Both the position numbers and the translations under genes were made by a program. The notes under the pieces were generated by a model. The model was not told the DNA's origin. It searched no databases and saw only the letters and a list, made by a program, of their open reading frames with translations. A DNA stretch of 64,000 bases, taken from Vibrio galatheae (GTDB taxonomy: Bacteria > Pseudomonadota > Gammaproteobacteria > Enterobacterales > Vibrionaceae). Shown in pieces: positions 48,453 through 58,630 of this stretch (the first letter of the stretch is position 1; the number at the start of each line of letters is the position of its first letter). The stretch lies in contig NZ_JXXV01000014.1 of the NCBI RefSeq assembly GCF_000967545.1, positions 62,001 to 126,000 on the forward strand, written 5' to 3'.

Positions 48453-50818
48453 CAAAAAAATCGACCTCGACAGGCGCAAAAACAACAACGAAAAAGCCCG
48501 TCCGTAAACGCTCGACTAAACCGACAAAAAAACGCAGCCCAAACAAAAAGCCGCCACAACGTACTTGGCTCAAGAATATCTGGAGCGTTAGCTGGAAGCT
48601 CGCCTTAGCGGGATTGGCGTTATTACTAGTGGTGGGTATTTACTTAGACAGCCTAGTTAAGCAGAAGTTTGAAGGCCAGCTGTTTGACCTCCCCACTGTG
48701 GTCTATGCGCGCATTCTTAATTTGGCCCCCGGTGATTCGATAACGATTCAAGAGGTGCGCAATGAGCTGGATGTTCTCAACTACCGCAAAGTTCGCCAGC
48801 CGCAATATCCGGGTGAATATTCGTCTTCCGCGACTAAGATCGAGCTGATCCGTCGTCCATTTGAGTTTAGTGATGGCACGGAACCTGATCGCCATGTGAT
48901 GCTGCATTTCTCGGCAAACAACTTAGATCGTATTCAATCGCTAGAGAAAAGCGGCGACTTAGGTTACCTGCGCATTGAGCCGAAAATGCTCGGTATGTTA
49001 GAGAAAAACCACGATGAGCAGCGACTGTTTGTTAAGCGTGAACAATTTCCAGAGGTGATGGTTGACGCACTGCTCGTTACAGAAGATCGTGATTTTTACC
49101 AACATGATGGGGTTTCTCCTTTGGCGATTGCCCGCGCTTTGGTCGCGAATGTCAAAGCCGGTCGAACAGTGCAAGGTGGCAGTACCTTAACCCAGCAGTT
49201 GGCGAAAAATATCTTCCTTTCTAGTGATCGAACTTTATGGCGTAAGGTGCGCGAAGCCTATATTGCGCTGATCCTCGATTATCGTTATAGCAAAGATCGT
49301 ATTCTTGAGGCGTACCTCAATGAGGTTTATTTAGGCCAGAGTCGTGGTCAAGCGATCCACGGTTTTGGTCTCGCTTCACGTCTCTATTTTGGTCAACCAA
49401 TTCAAGAGTTACGTATCGATCAACTTGCGTTACTTGTCGGTATGGTTAAAGGGCCTTCCTATTACAATCCGGTCCGTTTCCCTGAGCGAGCGAAGCAAAG
49501 ACGTGACCTGGTATTACGTTTGATGATGCAGCACGATATCTTAACCGCGAGTCAATATGATACGGCAGCAAGTCGTCCGCTCGATATTCAAGATAATCCG
49601 AGCATCGCCAGCCGTCAGCCTGCCTATTTTCAGCAATTAGAGATTGAACTTAAACAAAAAGTTGGCGAGACATTTCAGGCGGATGTTGGCCTTAAAGTGT
49701 TCACTTCGCTAGATCCGGTTTCCCAGCAGCAACTTGAGTTAGCGATCGCGAAAAAGATCCCCCAGTTTGCTAGCGTCGCAGGTGATGCCCTGGAAGGAGC
49801 CGCTGTTGCCGTGGATCGTCATACTGGCGAGATTCGCGCCATGGTAGGAGGCAAGCGAACTGGGTACGATGGTTTTAACCGCGCCTTAAATGCCAGTCGG
49901 CAAATTGGTTCTCTAGCCAAACCCGCCGTATACCTCACGGCGTTAGAGCAACCTGATAAATACAATCTAGCAACGACGTTGCATGACAAGCCGATAAGCT
50001 TAAAGGGCAGCAAAGGCAATGTTTGGTCGCCACGTAATTACGATCGCACCTTCCGCGGGGATGTACCGTTATACATGGCGTTAGCCTTGTCTCTCAATGT
50101 GCCGACTGTTGCGCTTGGTATGGAGGTTGGCATACCTAACGTGGTTAAAACGCTGGAAAAGTTGGGCGTGGATAAGGGCGAAGTCCGGCCTGTTCCTTCG
50201 ATGTTTCTTGGCTCTTTTAGCTTAACGCCATTTCAAGTCGCGCAGATGTATCAGACGCTAACCAACTCAGGTAAGAGAGCAACCTTGTCGGCATTACGCT
50301 CAGTTATCGATCTTGATGGTAATGTCTTGTATCAATCCCTGCCCAGTGTGACTCAAACCGTGGATCAGCAAGCGGCTTGGTTGACCACCTATGCCATGAA
50401 GCGTGGTGTCTTAGAAGGGACGGGGCGTTACCTCAATAGCCAGTTTGCTTGGGCGGCCCTAGCTGGAAAAACCGGAACCAGTAATGATACTCGCGATAGC
50501 TGGTTTGTGGGTGTCGATGGACGGGAAGTAACCACCATCTGGCTTGGACGAGATGACAATAAGCCGACTAAGCTAACGGGATCGAGTGGAGCGCTACGCG
50601 TTTATGCTGAGTACCTCAAACATCGTATTCCTGAAAAGCTTACGCTACCTTGGCCGCAAGGGGTGAACACCATAGGTTTTGCTGCTACGGCGAACGGAAG
50701 TTTAGATCTTGATTGTCGTAATGAATTTAAGTTGCCTGTTTGGGACATCAATGGCAACTTGAAAAAGCAGTGTGAAAATCGACCTGCACAGTGGATCAAA
50801 AAGCTATTTGACTGGTAG
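48449..50818 (+). CDS. mrcB: Penicillin-binding protein 1B MrcB
   Basis: Bifunctional peptidoglycan glycosyltransferase and transpeptidase. It has a basic cytoplasmic tail (about 1-45) and one membrane anchor (about 50-70), a UB2H domain for LpoB, and a GT51 domain with TEDRDFYQHDGV and GGSTLTQQLAKN. The transpeptidase domain has the SxxK motif in RQIGSLAKP, the SLN motif in ALSLNVP and KTGTSND. The length is 789 residues. It directly follows hrpB with a 4-nt overlap. Confidence 0.97.
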   Translation: MTKKSTSTGAKTTTKKPVRKRSTKPTKKRSPNKKPPQRTWLKNIWSVSWKLALAGLALLLVVGIYLDSLVKQKFEGQLFDLPTVVYARILNLAPGDSITIQEVRNELDVLNYRKVRQPQYPGEYSSSATKIELIRRPFEFSDGTEPDRHVMLHFSANNLDRIQSLEKSGDLGYLRIEPKMLGMLEKNHDEQRLFVKREQFPEVMVDALLVTEDRDFYQHDGVSPLAIARALVANVKAGRTVQGGSTLTQQLAKNIFLSSDRTLWRKVREAYIALILDYRYSKDRILEAYLNEVYLGQSRGQAIHGFGLASRLYFGQPIQELRIDQLALLVGMVKGPSYYNPVRFPERAKQRRDLVLRLMMQHDILTASQYDTAASRPLDIQDNPSIASRQPAYFQQLEIELKQKVGETFQADVGLKVFTSLDPVSQQQLELAIAKKIPQFASVAGDALEGAAVAVDRHTGEIRAMVGGKRTGYDGFNRALNASRQIGSLAKPAVYLTALEQPDKYNLATTLHDKPISLKGSKGNVWSPRNYDRTFRGDVPLYMALALSLNVPTVALGMEVGIPNVVKTLEKLGVDKGEVRPVPSMFLGSFSLTPFQVAQMYQTLTNSGKRATLSALRSVIDLDGNVLYQSLPSVTQTVDQQAAWLTTYAMKRGVLEGTGRYLNSQFAWAALAGKTGTSNDTRDSWFVGVDGREVTTIWLGRDDNKPTKLTGSSGALRVYAEYLKHRIPEKLTLPWPQGVNTIGFAATANGSLDLDCRNEFKLPVWDINGNLKKQCENRPAQWIKKLFDW

Positions 50819-50903
50819 CGATCATTTTTAATAATTTTAGTACTTTACGCTGATTTAGTCTGCCAGTATAAACATTGATGGATGTTAAAAGGGAACTCAG
50901 GTC

Positions 50904-53192
50904 GTGAAAAAAATCATCAGCTTCCTCATATGTATTATGGGAAGTGTCTCATTCCATGCAGTGGCTCAACAGCAAGACGAGCAAGTCGTAAGGCCTAAAG
51001 TTGGTGTGGTATTGGCGGGTGGCGGTGCCAAGGGGGCGGCACACATTGGTGTTCTCAAAGCGCTTGAAGAGCTAAAAGTTCCCGTTGATATCATAGCTGG
51101 CACTAGTATGGGGTCGTATGTCGGTGGTTTATATGCCATGGGGTTGAGTGCGGATGAGATTGAGTCTTTCATTGGTACCGTAGACTGGAACAGCGGTTAT
51201 CGCGATCGTGTCGATCGAAGTCAACGCCGAGTGCAAGATAAAGAGTACGAAGATAGATACCAGTTAACCACAGACCTTGGATTGCGTTGGGGAGAAATAC
51301 GCGCCGCGCGTGGTATCGTTCAAGGTCAGGGAATGCTTAAAATCCTTCGCGAAACCACAGGTAATTTGCCACCGTTCACCTCTTTTGATGATTTAGCTAT
51401 CCCTTATCGTTCGGTGGCTACCGATATTATTGAGCTCGAGCCTGTGGTCATCAGTGACGGTTATTTGGTCGACGCTATGATGGCCAGTATGTCAGTACCT
51501 GGCGCGCTTCCTCCCTATGAATTAGAAGGACGTTTGTTAGTTGATGGCGGCGTCACCAATAATATGCCCGTTGATGTAGCGAAAGAGCTTGGTGCTGAAG
51601 TGATTATTGCCGTCGATATTAGTACCGACTATAAAAACGAAGAAGAATTTACCACCTTCTTAACGGTTGCTGATCAGTTGTCGAATTACCTTGTTCGCAG
51701 TACCACTAGTCGACAGGCAGAAACACTCACCAATGATGATGTTTTGCTGAATCCGGATGTTGGCTCAATGGAAACGACTGAGTTCGATAAGATGCCAGTT
51801 GCGTATAACAAAGGCTATCAAATTGCGATGGAGAACCGAGAAGCGCTGTCGAGGTACAGTGTTTCTTCCGCAGAGTACCAGAGATATATTGATCGTAAGC
51901 AAGATGCGCGACGCGATCTGCGTTATGGCGATGAGATCGAAATAGAACAGATCGTTATCAATAATCGTACTCACTACAATGATCAGTTGTTAGAAAATCG
52001 CTTGGCTCTCAAGCAAGGCAATGTGTATAAAACGTCGCAGATCGAGCAAAGCGTACAAGATCTCTATGCGCTGGATCGCTTCGAATTGATCACTTATCGC
52101 TATGACACTATCGATGAACAAGATGCGTTAGTGGTGGATGTTAAAGAAAAATCTTGGGGCCCGAACTACGTAAATTTTCGATTTTTTATTGAAGATGACT
52201 TTACAACCGATAGTCAATATTCAATCGGTGTCTCCGCTAACTTTACTGATCTGAGTGATTATGGGGCTGAACTGAGAACGAATTTTGATATTGGTACGGA
52301 TAAGCTGTTTGAAGTCGAGTTATATTCGCCGTTCTTTTCTAGCCAGAAAACCTATACCACGTTAAATATCAACTACAGCAATGAACAACGTAATTTGCCT
52401 GATTCGGGCTTTGACGATACCACGCTTGAGGCAACCCGAAACTATTTTCCATTGACGTACAGCCAGTGGGAAGCGGAATGGGCGATCGGTTATCAAGACA
52501 CCTTGTGGCGGCGCTTTAAAATGGGGGTAAGATATGTTGATGGTGAAGGTGAATTGTCGACCCTGCCTTCATATTTGGATCTCGACTTCACCCGTTTGGG
52601 AGTATTCGCTAACTACCGTATCGACACCTTAGATAACTACAGTCTACCGCGTAATGGGTGGTATCTTGACTTAGATTATTTGGTATCCCACGATGAAAGT
52701 GTCGGAGGTACATTAGATACAGAAACGACTCAAGAAGAAGATACTGTGTATGAATTTGGCGCAAAATTGATCGCCGCACACACTTTTTCTCGCCATACTT
52801 TGGTCGCAAATGCTGACCTTGGTTTTGTCAGCAATAAAAACTCGTCAGTGCCGCTTAACCCGAAAGAGATCGGTGGATTCCTCAATCTGTCTGGTATTCC
52901 GCGCAACAGTTTAATTGGGCAAAACAAAGTCTTTGGCAGTTTGGTTTATCGCTACCGCTGGTTTGATAATGACTTTGGACTATTTACTTCGCCGTTCTAT
53001 ATCGGAGGGTCGCTAGAGTACGGTGGGGTATGGTCTGACCCTGATATTAGTATTGATCAAGCACCGCTTTACACCGCAGGGTCTGTGTTTGCAGGGGTCG
53101 ATTCTCCGATTGGGCCAATCATGTTTGGCTATGGCCGTACCGAGAAAAACTTTGATTCCGTCTATCTAATTGTTGGCACTACCTTCAATTAA
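50904..53192 (+). CDS. Patatin-like phospholipase with POTRA and beta-barrel domain
   Basis: 762 residues. A signal peptide (about 1-21, ends AVA) precedes a patatin domain with the oxyanion loop GGGAKG (39-44), nucleophile S68 in GTSMGS and catalytic D214 in DGG. A POTRA-like region (about 345-420) and a C-terminal BamA-type barrel ending in F-N follow. The build matches the PlpD type (type Vd autotransporters), where the barrel moves the lipase to the surface. It starts with GTG at 50904. The lipase substrate and export are inferred from the family. Confidence 0.9.
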   Translation: MKKIISFLICIMGSVSFHAVAQQQDEQVVRPKVGVVLAGGGAKGAAHIGVLKALEELKVPVDIIAGTSMGSYVGGLYAMGLSADEIESFIGTVDWNSGYRDRVDRSQRRVQDKEYEDRYQLTTDLGLRWGEIRAARGIVQGQGMLKILRETTGNLPPFTSFDDLAIPYRSVATDIIELEPVVISDGYLVDAMMASMSVPGALPPYELEGRLLVDGGVTNNMPVDVAKELGAEVIIAVDISTDYKNEEEFTTFLTVADQLSNYLVRSTTSRQAETLTNDDVLLNPDVGSMETTEFDKMPVAYNKGYQIAMENREALSRYSVSSAEYQRYIDRKQDARRDLRYGDEIEIEQIVINNRTHYNDQLLENRLALKQGNVYKTSQIEQSVQDLYALDRFELITYRYDTIDEQDALVVDVKEKSWGPNYVNFRFFIEDDFTTDSQYSIGVSANFTDLSDYGAELRTNFDIGTDKLFEVELYSPFFSSQKTYTTLNINYSNEQRNLPDSGFDDTTLEATRNYFPLTYSQWEAEWAIGYQDTLWRRFKMGVRYVDGEGELSTLPSYLDLDFTRLGVFANYRIDTLDNYSLPRNGWYLDLDYLVSHDESVGGTLDTETTQEEDTVYEFGAKLIAAHTFSRHTLVANADLGFVSNKNSSVPLNPKEIGGFLNLSGIPRNSLIGQNKVFGSLVYRYRWFDNDFGLFTSPFYIGGSLEYGGVWSDPDISIDQAPLYTAGSVFAGVDSPIGPIMFGYGRTEKNFDSVYLIVGTTFN

Positions 53193-53212
53193 CACCGACA
53201 ATGCCATCTTGT

Positions 53213-53241
53213 CCTGTCTCATTCTCACCGGGTGGGACAGG
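53213..53241 (+). terminator. Weak hairpin after the patatin gene
   Basis: CCTGTCTCA (53213-53221) pairs with TGGGACAGG (53233-53241), with one G-U pair, but only GCGAATATAAC follows. Perhaps a terminator or a 3' end-stabilising hairpin. The rest of the 295-nt gap to acnB shows no gene. Confidence 0.4.
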
Positions 53242-53487
53242 GCGAATATAACGCGAAAAATCATAGAACTTTAGTCTTAAGTTGCTATGTTGGTCAAAAT
53301 GATGAGATTTTAATTTAAGGTTAATTTTGCTATCCTACCGCCCACAGTTTGGCCTCTCTGGCACTGTTTCTCAGTCAGTATTGAATGAAAAATATGGCAA
53401 GGAGAGCCAAGTTTCCAAGGATGTTCACTCCCTTATTCTTTGAATAAATAGCATAAGAGGGAGGAACCGCAATGAGAGGAAAAAGTC

Positions 53488-56076
53488 GTGCTTGAAGCCT
53501 ATCGTAAACACGTCGAAGAGCGTGCTGCTGAAGGAGTTGTTCCTAAACCACTAGACGCAGAGCAAGTTGCTGGTCTAGTTGAACTTCTTAAAAATCCCCC
53601 ACAAGGTGAAGAAGCATTTATTCTTGACCTGCTTGAAAATCGTATCCCGCCGGGTGTAGATGAAGCTGCGTATGTAAAAGCAGGTTTCCTCACAGCAGTG
53701 ACTAAAGGTGAAGTGGAATCACCACTAGTTAGCCGTGAAAAAGCGGCGCAACTGCTAGGTACGATGCAAGGTGGTTACAACATTGCTCCGTTGGTTGAAC
53801 TACTTGATGACGAAGCACTAGCCCCTATCGCTGTTACAGCGCTATCTCATACGCTACTGATGTTTGATGCTTTCTACGACGTTGAAGAGAAAGCGAAAGC
53901 AGGTAATACCTACGCACAGCAGGTTCTTCAGTCTTGGGCTGATGCTGAATGGTTTACTGCGAAAGAAAAAGTAGCGGAAAAAATCACGGTTAAAGTATTT
54001 AAAGTGACCGGTGAAACCAACACCGATGACTTGTCGCCAGCACCTGATGCATGGTCTCGTCCCGATATTCCAGTTCACGCGAAAGCGATGCTGAAGATGG
54101 AACGTGAAGGTATCAACCCAGATCAACCAGGTAATGTTGGCCCTATCAAACAAATTGAAGAACTACAAAAAGACGGCATTCCATTGGCTTATGTGGGTGA
54201 TGTTGTTGGTACAGGTTCTTCACGTAAGTCGGCAACTAACTCTGTGCTTTGGTTTATGGGTGAAGATATCCCATACGTACCAAACAAGCGCACAGGTGGT
54301 ATCTGTCTCGGCGGTAAAATTGCGCCAATCTTCTACAACACAATGGAAGACTCAGGTGCCTTGCCGATTGAACTTAACGTTCAAGAGATGAACATGGGTG
54401 ATGTGATTGATATCTACCCATATGAAGGTGTTGTGCGCAAAGGTGATGAGGTTATCTCTAACTTTGAACTAAGCAAAGTGCTGCTTGATGAAGTGCGTGC
54501 TGGTGGTCGTATTCCTCTGATCATCGGTCGTGGTCTAACAAGCCGTGCACGTACAGCGCTTGGTCTTGGTGAAACGGATTTGTTTGCTAAGCCAGTTGAC
54601 CCTTCAGAATCAACTAAGGGTTACACCCTTGCGCAGAAGATGGTTGGTAAAGCATGTGGCGTTGAAGGTGTGCGTGCTGGTCAGTACTGCGAACCTAAAA
54701 TGACCACTGTGGGTTCTCAGGATACAACGGGTCCTATGACGCGTGATGAGCTGAAAGACCTTGCTTGTCTTGGCTTCTCGGCAGACCTAGTGATGCAGTC
54801 TTTCTGTCACACATCTGCGTATCCAAAACCTGTCGATGTGAACACGCACCACACATTACCTGATTTCATCATGAACCGTGGCGGTGTTTCACTACGTCCG
54901 GGTGACGGTGTTATCCACTCATGGTTAAATCGTATGCTTCTACCTGATACTGTCGGTACGGGTGGTGACTCACATACTCGTTTCCCGTTAGGTATCTCAT
55001 TCCCAGCAGGTTCTGGTCTGGTAGCATTCGCAGCCGCAACAGGTGTTATGCCACTGGATATGCCAGAGTCAATCTTAGTACGCTTTAAAGGTGAAATGCA
55101 GCCGGGTATCACACTGCGTGACTTAGTACATGCCATCCCTTACTACGCAATTCAACAAGGTCTACTGACGGTTGAGAAAGCAGGTAAGATCAACGAATTC
55201 TCAGGCCGCGTACTTGAAATTGAAGGTGTAGAACACCTAACCGTTGAGCAAGCGTTTGAACTGTCTGACGCGTCAGCGGAGCGCTCTGCGGCAGGTTGTA
55301 CGGTTAAGTTGTCTCAAGAGTCTATCGAAGAGTACTTAAATTCGAACATCACTATGCTTAAGTGGATGATCTCCGAAGGTTACGGTGATCGCCGTACTAT
55401 CGAGCGTCGTATCACGGCGATGCAAGAGTGGCTAGCTAACCCTGAATTGATGGAAGCAGATGCAGACGCAGAATATGCGCACGTTATCGAAATCGATCTT
55501 GCTGAAATTGATCAGCCAATCTTATGTGCACCAAACGATCCTGATGATGCGCGCCTACTATCTGAAGTACAAGGCACGCAAATCGATGAAGTCTTCATTG
55601 GTTCATGTATGACTAACATTGGTCACTTCCGTGCAGCAGGTAAATTACTGGAGCAGTGGGGTGGTTCACTGGATACACGTCTATGGGTGGCACCGCCAAC
55701 TAAGATGGACCGCGATCAGCTAACTGAAGAAGGCTACTACGGTATTTACGGCCGTGCAGGGGTTCGTATTGAAACTCCTGGATGTTCACTATGTATGGGT
55801 AACCAGGCGCGTGTTGCGGATAAAGCAACCGTAATGTCGACATCAACACGTAACTTCCCTAACCGTCTCGGTACAGGTGCAAATGTTTATCTGGCGTCTG
55901 CAGAGTTATCAGCGGTGGGGGCTATTCTAGGTAAGATTCCAACTAAGGAAGAGTACTTAGAGTACGCGAAGCAGATTGATGCAACAGCTGCGGACACATA
56001 CCGTTACTTGAACTTCCATAAAATGGATCAGTACACCAAGAAAGCGGCGGAAGTTATCTTCCAAGAGCCTGCATAA
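53488..56076 (+). CDS. acnB: Aconitate hydratase B AcnB
   Basis: Main TCA-cycle aconitase: citrate to isocitrate through a [4Fe-4S] cluster. 862 residues, starting [16 protein letters not shown] with GTG at 53488, which matches E. coli AcnB. The HEAT-like N-domain is followed by the aconitase domains; cluster cysteines are in [10 protein letters not shown] and [10 protein letters not shown]. Apo-AcnB also binds RNA in E. coli. It ends at the terminator 56104-56134. Confidence 0.98.
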   Translation: MLEAYRKHVEERAAEGVVPKPLDAEQVAGLVELLKNPPQGEEAFILDLLENRIPPGVDEAAYVKAGFLTAVTKGEVESPLVSREKAAQLLGTMQGGYNIAPLVELLDDEALAPIAVTALSHTLLMFDAFYDVEEKAKAGNTYAQQVLQSWADAEWFTAKEKVAEKITVKVFKVTGETNTDDLSPAPDAWSRPDIPVHAKAMLKMEREGINPDQPGNVGPIKQIEELQKDGIPLAYVGDVVGTGSSRKSATNSVLWFMGEDIPYVPNKRTGGICLGGKIAPIFYNTMEDSGALPIELNVQEMNMGDVIDIYPYEGVVRKGDEVISNFELSKVLLDEVRAGGRIPLIIGRGLTSRARTALGLGETDLFAKPVDPSESTKGYTLAQKMVGKACGVEGVRAGQYCEPKMTTVGSQDTTGPMTRDELKDLACLGFSADLVMQSFCHTSAYPKPVDVNTHHTLPDFIMNRGGVSLRPGDGVIHSWLNRMLLPDTVGTGGDSHTRFPLGISFPAGSGLVAFAAATGVMPLDMPESILVRFKGEMQPGITLRDLVHAIPYYAIQQGLLTVEKAGKINEFSGRVLEIEGVEHLTVEQAFELSDASAERSAAGCTVKLSQESIEEYLNSNITMLKWMISEGYGDRRTIERRITAMQEWLANPELMEADADAEYAHVIEIDLAEIDQPILCAPNDPDDARLLSEVQGTQIDEVFIGSCMTNIGHFRAAGKLLEQWGGSLDTRLWVAPPTKMDRDQLTEEGYYGIYGRAGVRIETPGCSLCMGNQARVADKATVMSTSTRNFPNRLGTGANVYLASAELSAVGAILGKIPTKEEYLEYAKQIDATAADTYRYLNFHKMDQYTKKAAEVIFQEPA

Positions 56077-56103
56077 GCTTCAATCGCTACACTGGTTGTC
56101 TAA

Positions 56104-56134
56104 CAAGCGCCCACCTATTGGTGGGCGCTTTTTT
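56104..56134 (+). terminator. acnB terminator
   Basis: AAGCGCCCACC and GGTGGGCGCTT pair around TATT, followed by TTTTTAT. Confidence 0.93.
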
Positions 56135-56328
56135 ATGGCTAGTAAAACATCGCTTAGTTAGTGCAGCTAACTTGATATCCAGATTTGATGATCACAGATA
56201 ATGCGTAACCCTAGTTCGCTATGGTGCTTGTGGTGACTTGGGGATAAGGTTGTTCCTAATCTCGCCTGATACTTCACCGCGATGTATACTCTCGCCCGTT
56301 AAGTTGGTTATAAGCACAGAGGCGTCCT

Positions 56329-56700
56329 ATGGAGTTTGAATTTATTAGAAATACCTTAATGGGCGAATACTATGTTAAGTCCAGCATGGGGCACGAAATT
56401 ATCGCCCGCTGGCTGCAAGAAGAAATAGGCAAAGATTGGCAAAAAATAGCTCACGTCGAGTGCCTAATTGACAACGCGCGGGCCAATCCTCAGCAAGATA
56501 ACGTTTTAGAAGGCACAGAAATTTCATTGTCAATTCAAGGTGATGAAGTCACAGTTCAAGAAAATGTGCTGACTCACGGACATGAGATGGATAGTGACAG
56601 TGAGTTCGATTTTTATGACAGTGAAAGTCACGCGGTTTGTGGTATTGAAGATTTTGAAGAGCTCATCGAGCAGTGGAAAACATTTCTAACCACCAAGTAA
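56329..56700 (+). CDS. yacL: YacL family protein (UPF0231)
   Basis: 123 residues, acidic. SMGHEIIARWLQEE and GIEDFEELIEQWKTFL resemble E. coli YacL, which also lies next to acnB. No catalytic motif or membrane segment is visible; the function is unknown. The stop codon is followed at once by an NtrC-like half-site pair (56701-56717), part of the glnK control region. Confidence 0.9.
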   Translation: MEFEFIRNTLMGEYYVKSSMGHEIIARWLQEEIGKDWQKIAHVECLIDNARANPQQDNVLEGTEISLSIQGDEVTVQENVLTHGHEMDSDSEFDFYDSESHAVCGIEDFEELIEQWKTFLTTK

Positions 56701-56717
56701 TGCACTTGATTGGTGAA
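56701..56717. promoter_or_regulatory. Possible distal NtrC site
   Basis: TGCACT-N5-GGTGAA fits the NtrC enhancer pattern TGCACY-N5-GGTGCA at 11 of 12 positions. Centre 56709, 51 bp from the second site. Confidence 0.5.
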
Positions 56718-56748
56718 TAATCTTTAGCTTGCTTTAATTTTGTGAATA

Positions 56749-56776
56749 GGGCGCACCGCTTTGGTGCGCCTTTTTC
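56749..56776 (+). terminator. yacL terminator, also an NtrC-like palindrome
   Basis: GGCGCACC and GGTGCGCC pair over GCTTT, followed by TTTTTCG. The same bases read GCACC-N5-GGTGC, the core of an NtrC enhancer, centred about 75 bp upstream of the glnK -24 element. Confidence 0.85.
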
Positions 56777-56831
56777 GTCATCTTACCAATGGATTCGTCT
56801 TGTTTCTTTTAAAATCAACAGGTTAAAAAGT

Positions 56832-56847
56832 TGGCACGCACCTTGGA
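56832..56847 (+). promoter_or_regulatory. Sigma-54 promoter of glnK-amtB
   Basis: TGGCACGCACCTTGGA fits the sigma-54 consensus TGGCACG-N4-TTGCW at all but one base (G in place of the -12 C). It lies 41 nt before the glnK ATG, and sigma-54 control is usual for this operon. Confidence 0.7.
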
Positions 56848-56858
56848 TTATTAAATAA

Positions 56859-57227
<369 letters not shown>

Positions 57228-57252
57228 GAATTCAAGGACTGAGGACAACACG

Positions 57253-58482
57253 ATGGAATTAACAACTACGGTAACAGAGCTACGTTACGCACTAGACACC
57301 TTTTTCTTTCTCATTTCAGGTGCGTTGGTTATGTGGATGGCAGCAGGTTTTGCCATGCTAGAAGCGGGTTTAGTTCGCTCGAAAAACACCACTGAAATTT
57401 TGACTAAAAACTTCTGCCTATACGCGATTGCGTGCACCATGTACCTCGTCGTTGGCTACAACATCATGTACGTAGACAACGGAGAAGGTGGCTGGCTACC
57501 TTCATTTGGTGCCTTGATTGGTACGCAGGGTGAAGGTGCGGATCACTCACTAGAGTCAGACTTCTTCTTCCAAGTTGTGTTTGTCGCAACAGCGATGTCA
57601 GTCGTCTCTGGTGCGGTTGCAGAGCGCATGAAGCTTTGGTCTTTCCTCATCTTCTCTGTGGTACTAACTGCATTTATCTACCCAATCGAGGGTTACTGGA
57701 CTTGGGGTGGTGGTTTCCTATCAGAAGCAGGTTTCAGTGACTTCGCGGGTTCAGGCATTGTACACATGGCAGGTGCAGCAGCGGCACTAGCGGGTGTATT
57801 ACTACTGGGTGCTCGTAAAGGTAAATATGGTAAGAATGGCGAAATCTACCCGATTCCAGGCTCAAACATGCCACTTGCGACACTGGGTACCTTCATTCTT
57901 TGGTTCGGTTGGTTCGGCTTTAACGGCGGCTCTCAGCTAATGGTGTCTGATTTTGAAAACGCGTCTGCGGTTGGTCAAATCTTCCTTAACACCAATGCAG
58001 CAGCAGCAGCGGGTTCAATCGCAGCGCTATTTGTTTGTAAAACAACATGGGGCAAAGCTGACCTAACTATGATTCTTAACGGTGCGTTGGCGGGTCTAGT
58101 CGCTATCACCGCAGATCCTCTATCACCATCACCTCTTTACGCGGTTGCTATCGGTGCGGTCTCTGGTGCGCTAGTGGTATTTAGCATCATCGGTCTAGAC
58201 AAACTTAAGATTGACGATCCAGTGGGCGCAATTTCAGTACACGGTGTATGTGGCCTCTTCGGCCTAATGGTTGTGCCACTAAGCAATGGTGATGCTACGT
58301 TTGGCGCTCAGCTTCTAGGTGCTGCGGTAATCTTTGGTTGGGTATTTGGTGCAAGCTTAGTTGTCTGGGCAGTGCTAAAAGCGACAGTGGGTATCCGAGT
58401 TTCTGAGGATGAAGAGATGGAAGGTATGGACATGCATGATTGCGGTGTTGGTGCCTACCCTGAGTTTGTCACTGTAAAGTAA
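57253..58482 (+). CDS. amtB: Ammonium transporter AmtB
   Basis: Trimeric inner-membrane ammonium channel with about 11 helices, 409 residues from the ATG at 57253 (MELTTTVTELRYALDTF). An in-frame start at 57202 overlaps glnK and is rejected. The pore histidines are in GSGIVHMAGAAAAL and AISVHGVCGLFG. Leucine codons are CTA-rich. It lies downstream of glnK in the standard PII-Amt operon. Confidence 0.96.
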   Translation: MELTTTVTELRYALDTFFFLISGALVMWMAAGFAMLEAGLVRSKNTTEILTKNFCLYAIACTMYLVVGYNIMYVDNGEGGWLPSFGALIGTQGEGADHSLESDFFFQVVFVATAMSVVSGAVAERMKLWSFLIFSVVLTAFIYPIEGYWTWGGGFLSEAGFSDFAGSGIVHMAGAAAALAGVLLLGARKGKYGKNGEIYPIPGSNMPLATLGTFILWFGWFGFNGGSQLMVSDFENASAVGQIFLNTNAAAAAGSIAALFVCKTTWGKADLTMILNGALAGLVAITADPLSPSPLYAVAIGAVSGALVVFSIIGLDKLKIDDPVGAISVHGVCGLFGLMVVPLSNGDATFGAQLLGAAVIFGWVFGASLVVWAVLKATVGIRVSEDEEMEGMDMHDCGVGAYPEFVTVK

Positions 58483-58516
58483 TATGACGTAACAGCTAGT
58501 TACAAATAACAGTACC

Positions 58517-58546
58517 AAAAACCTGCTCTGATGAGCAGGTTTTTTG
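58517..58546 (+). terminator. amtB terminator
   Basis: AAAAACCTGCTC and GAGCAGGTTTTT pair around TGAT, then TG and TTTT. Confidence 0.93.
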
Positions 58547-58556
58547 TTTTGTGTCA

Positions 58557-58584
58557 TTGTCTTCCAAATCATGATGAATATAAT
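58557..58584 (+). promoter_or_regulatory. fbpA promoter
   Basis: -35 TTGTCT (58557-58562), 16-nt spacer, perfect -10 TATAAT (58579-58584). The predicted start near 58591 overlaps the Fur-type site. Confidence 0.7.
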
Positions 58585-58592
58585 AACGCAAC

Positions 58593-58607
58593 TGATAAAC
58601 GTTATCA
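58593..58607. promoter_or_regulatory. Fur-type operator at fbpA
   Basis: TGATAAACGTTATCA is close to the 7-1-7 Fur box TGATAATNATTATCA (six of seven bases in each arm). It lies on the start point of the fbpA promoter, the expected place for iron repression. Confidence 0.75.
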
Positions 58608-58630
58608 TTACCAAGTTAAGGATTAAACCC

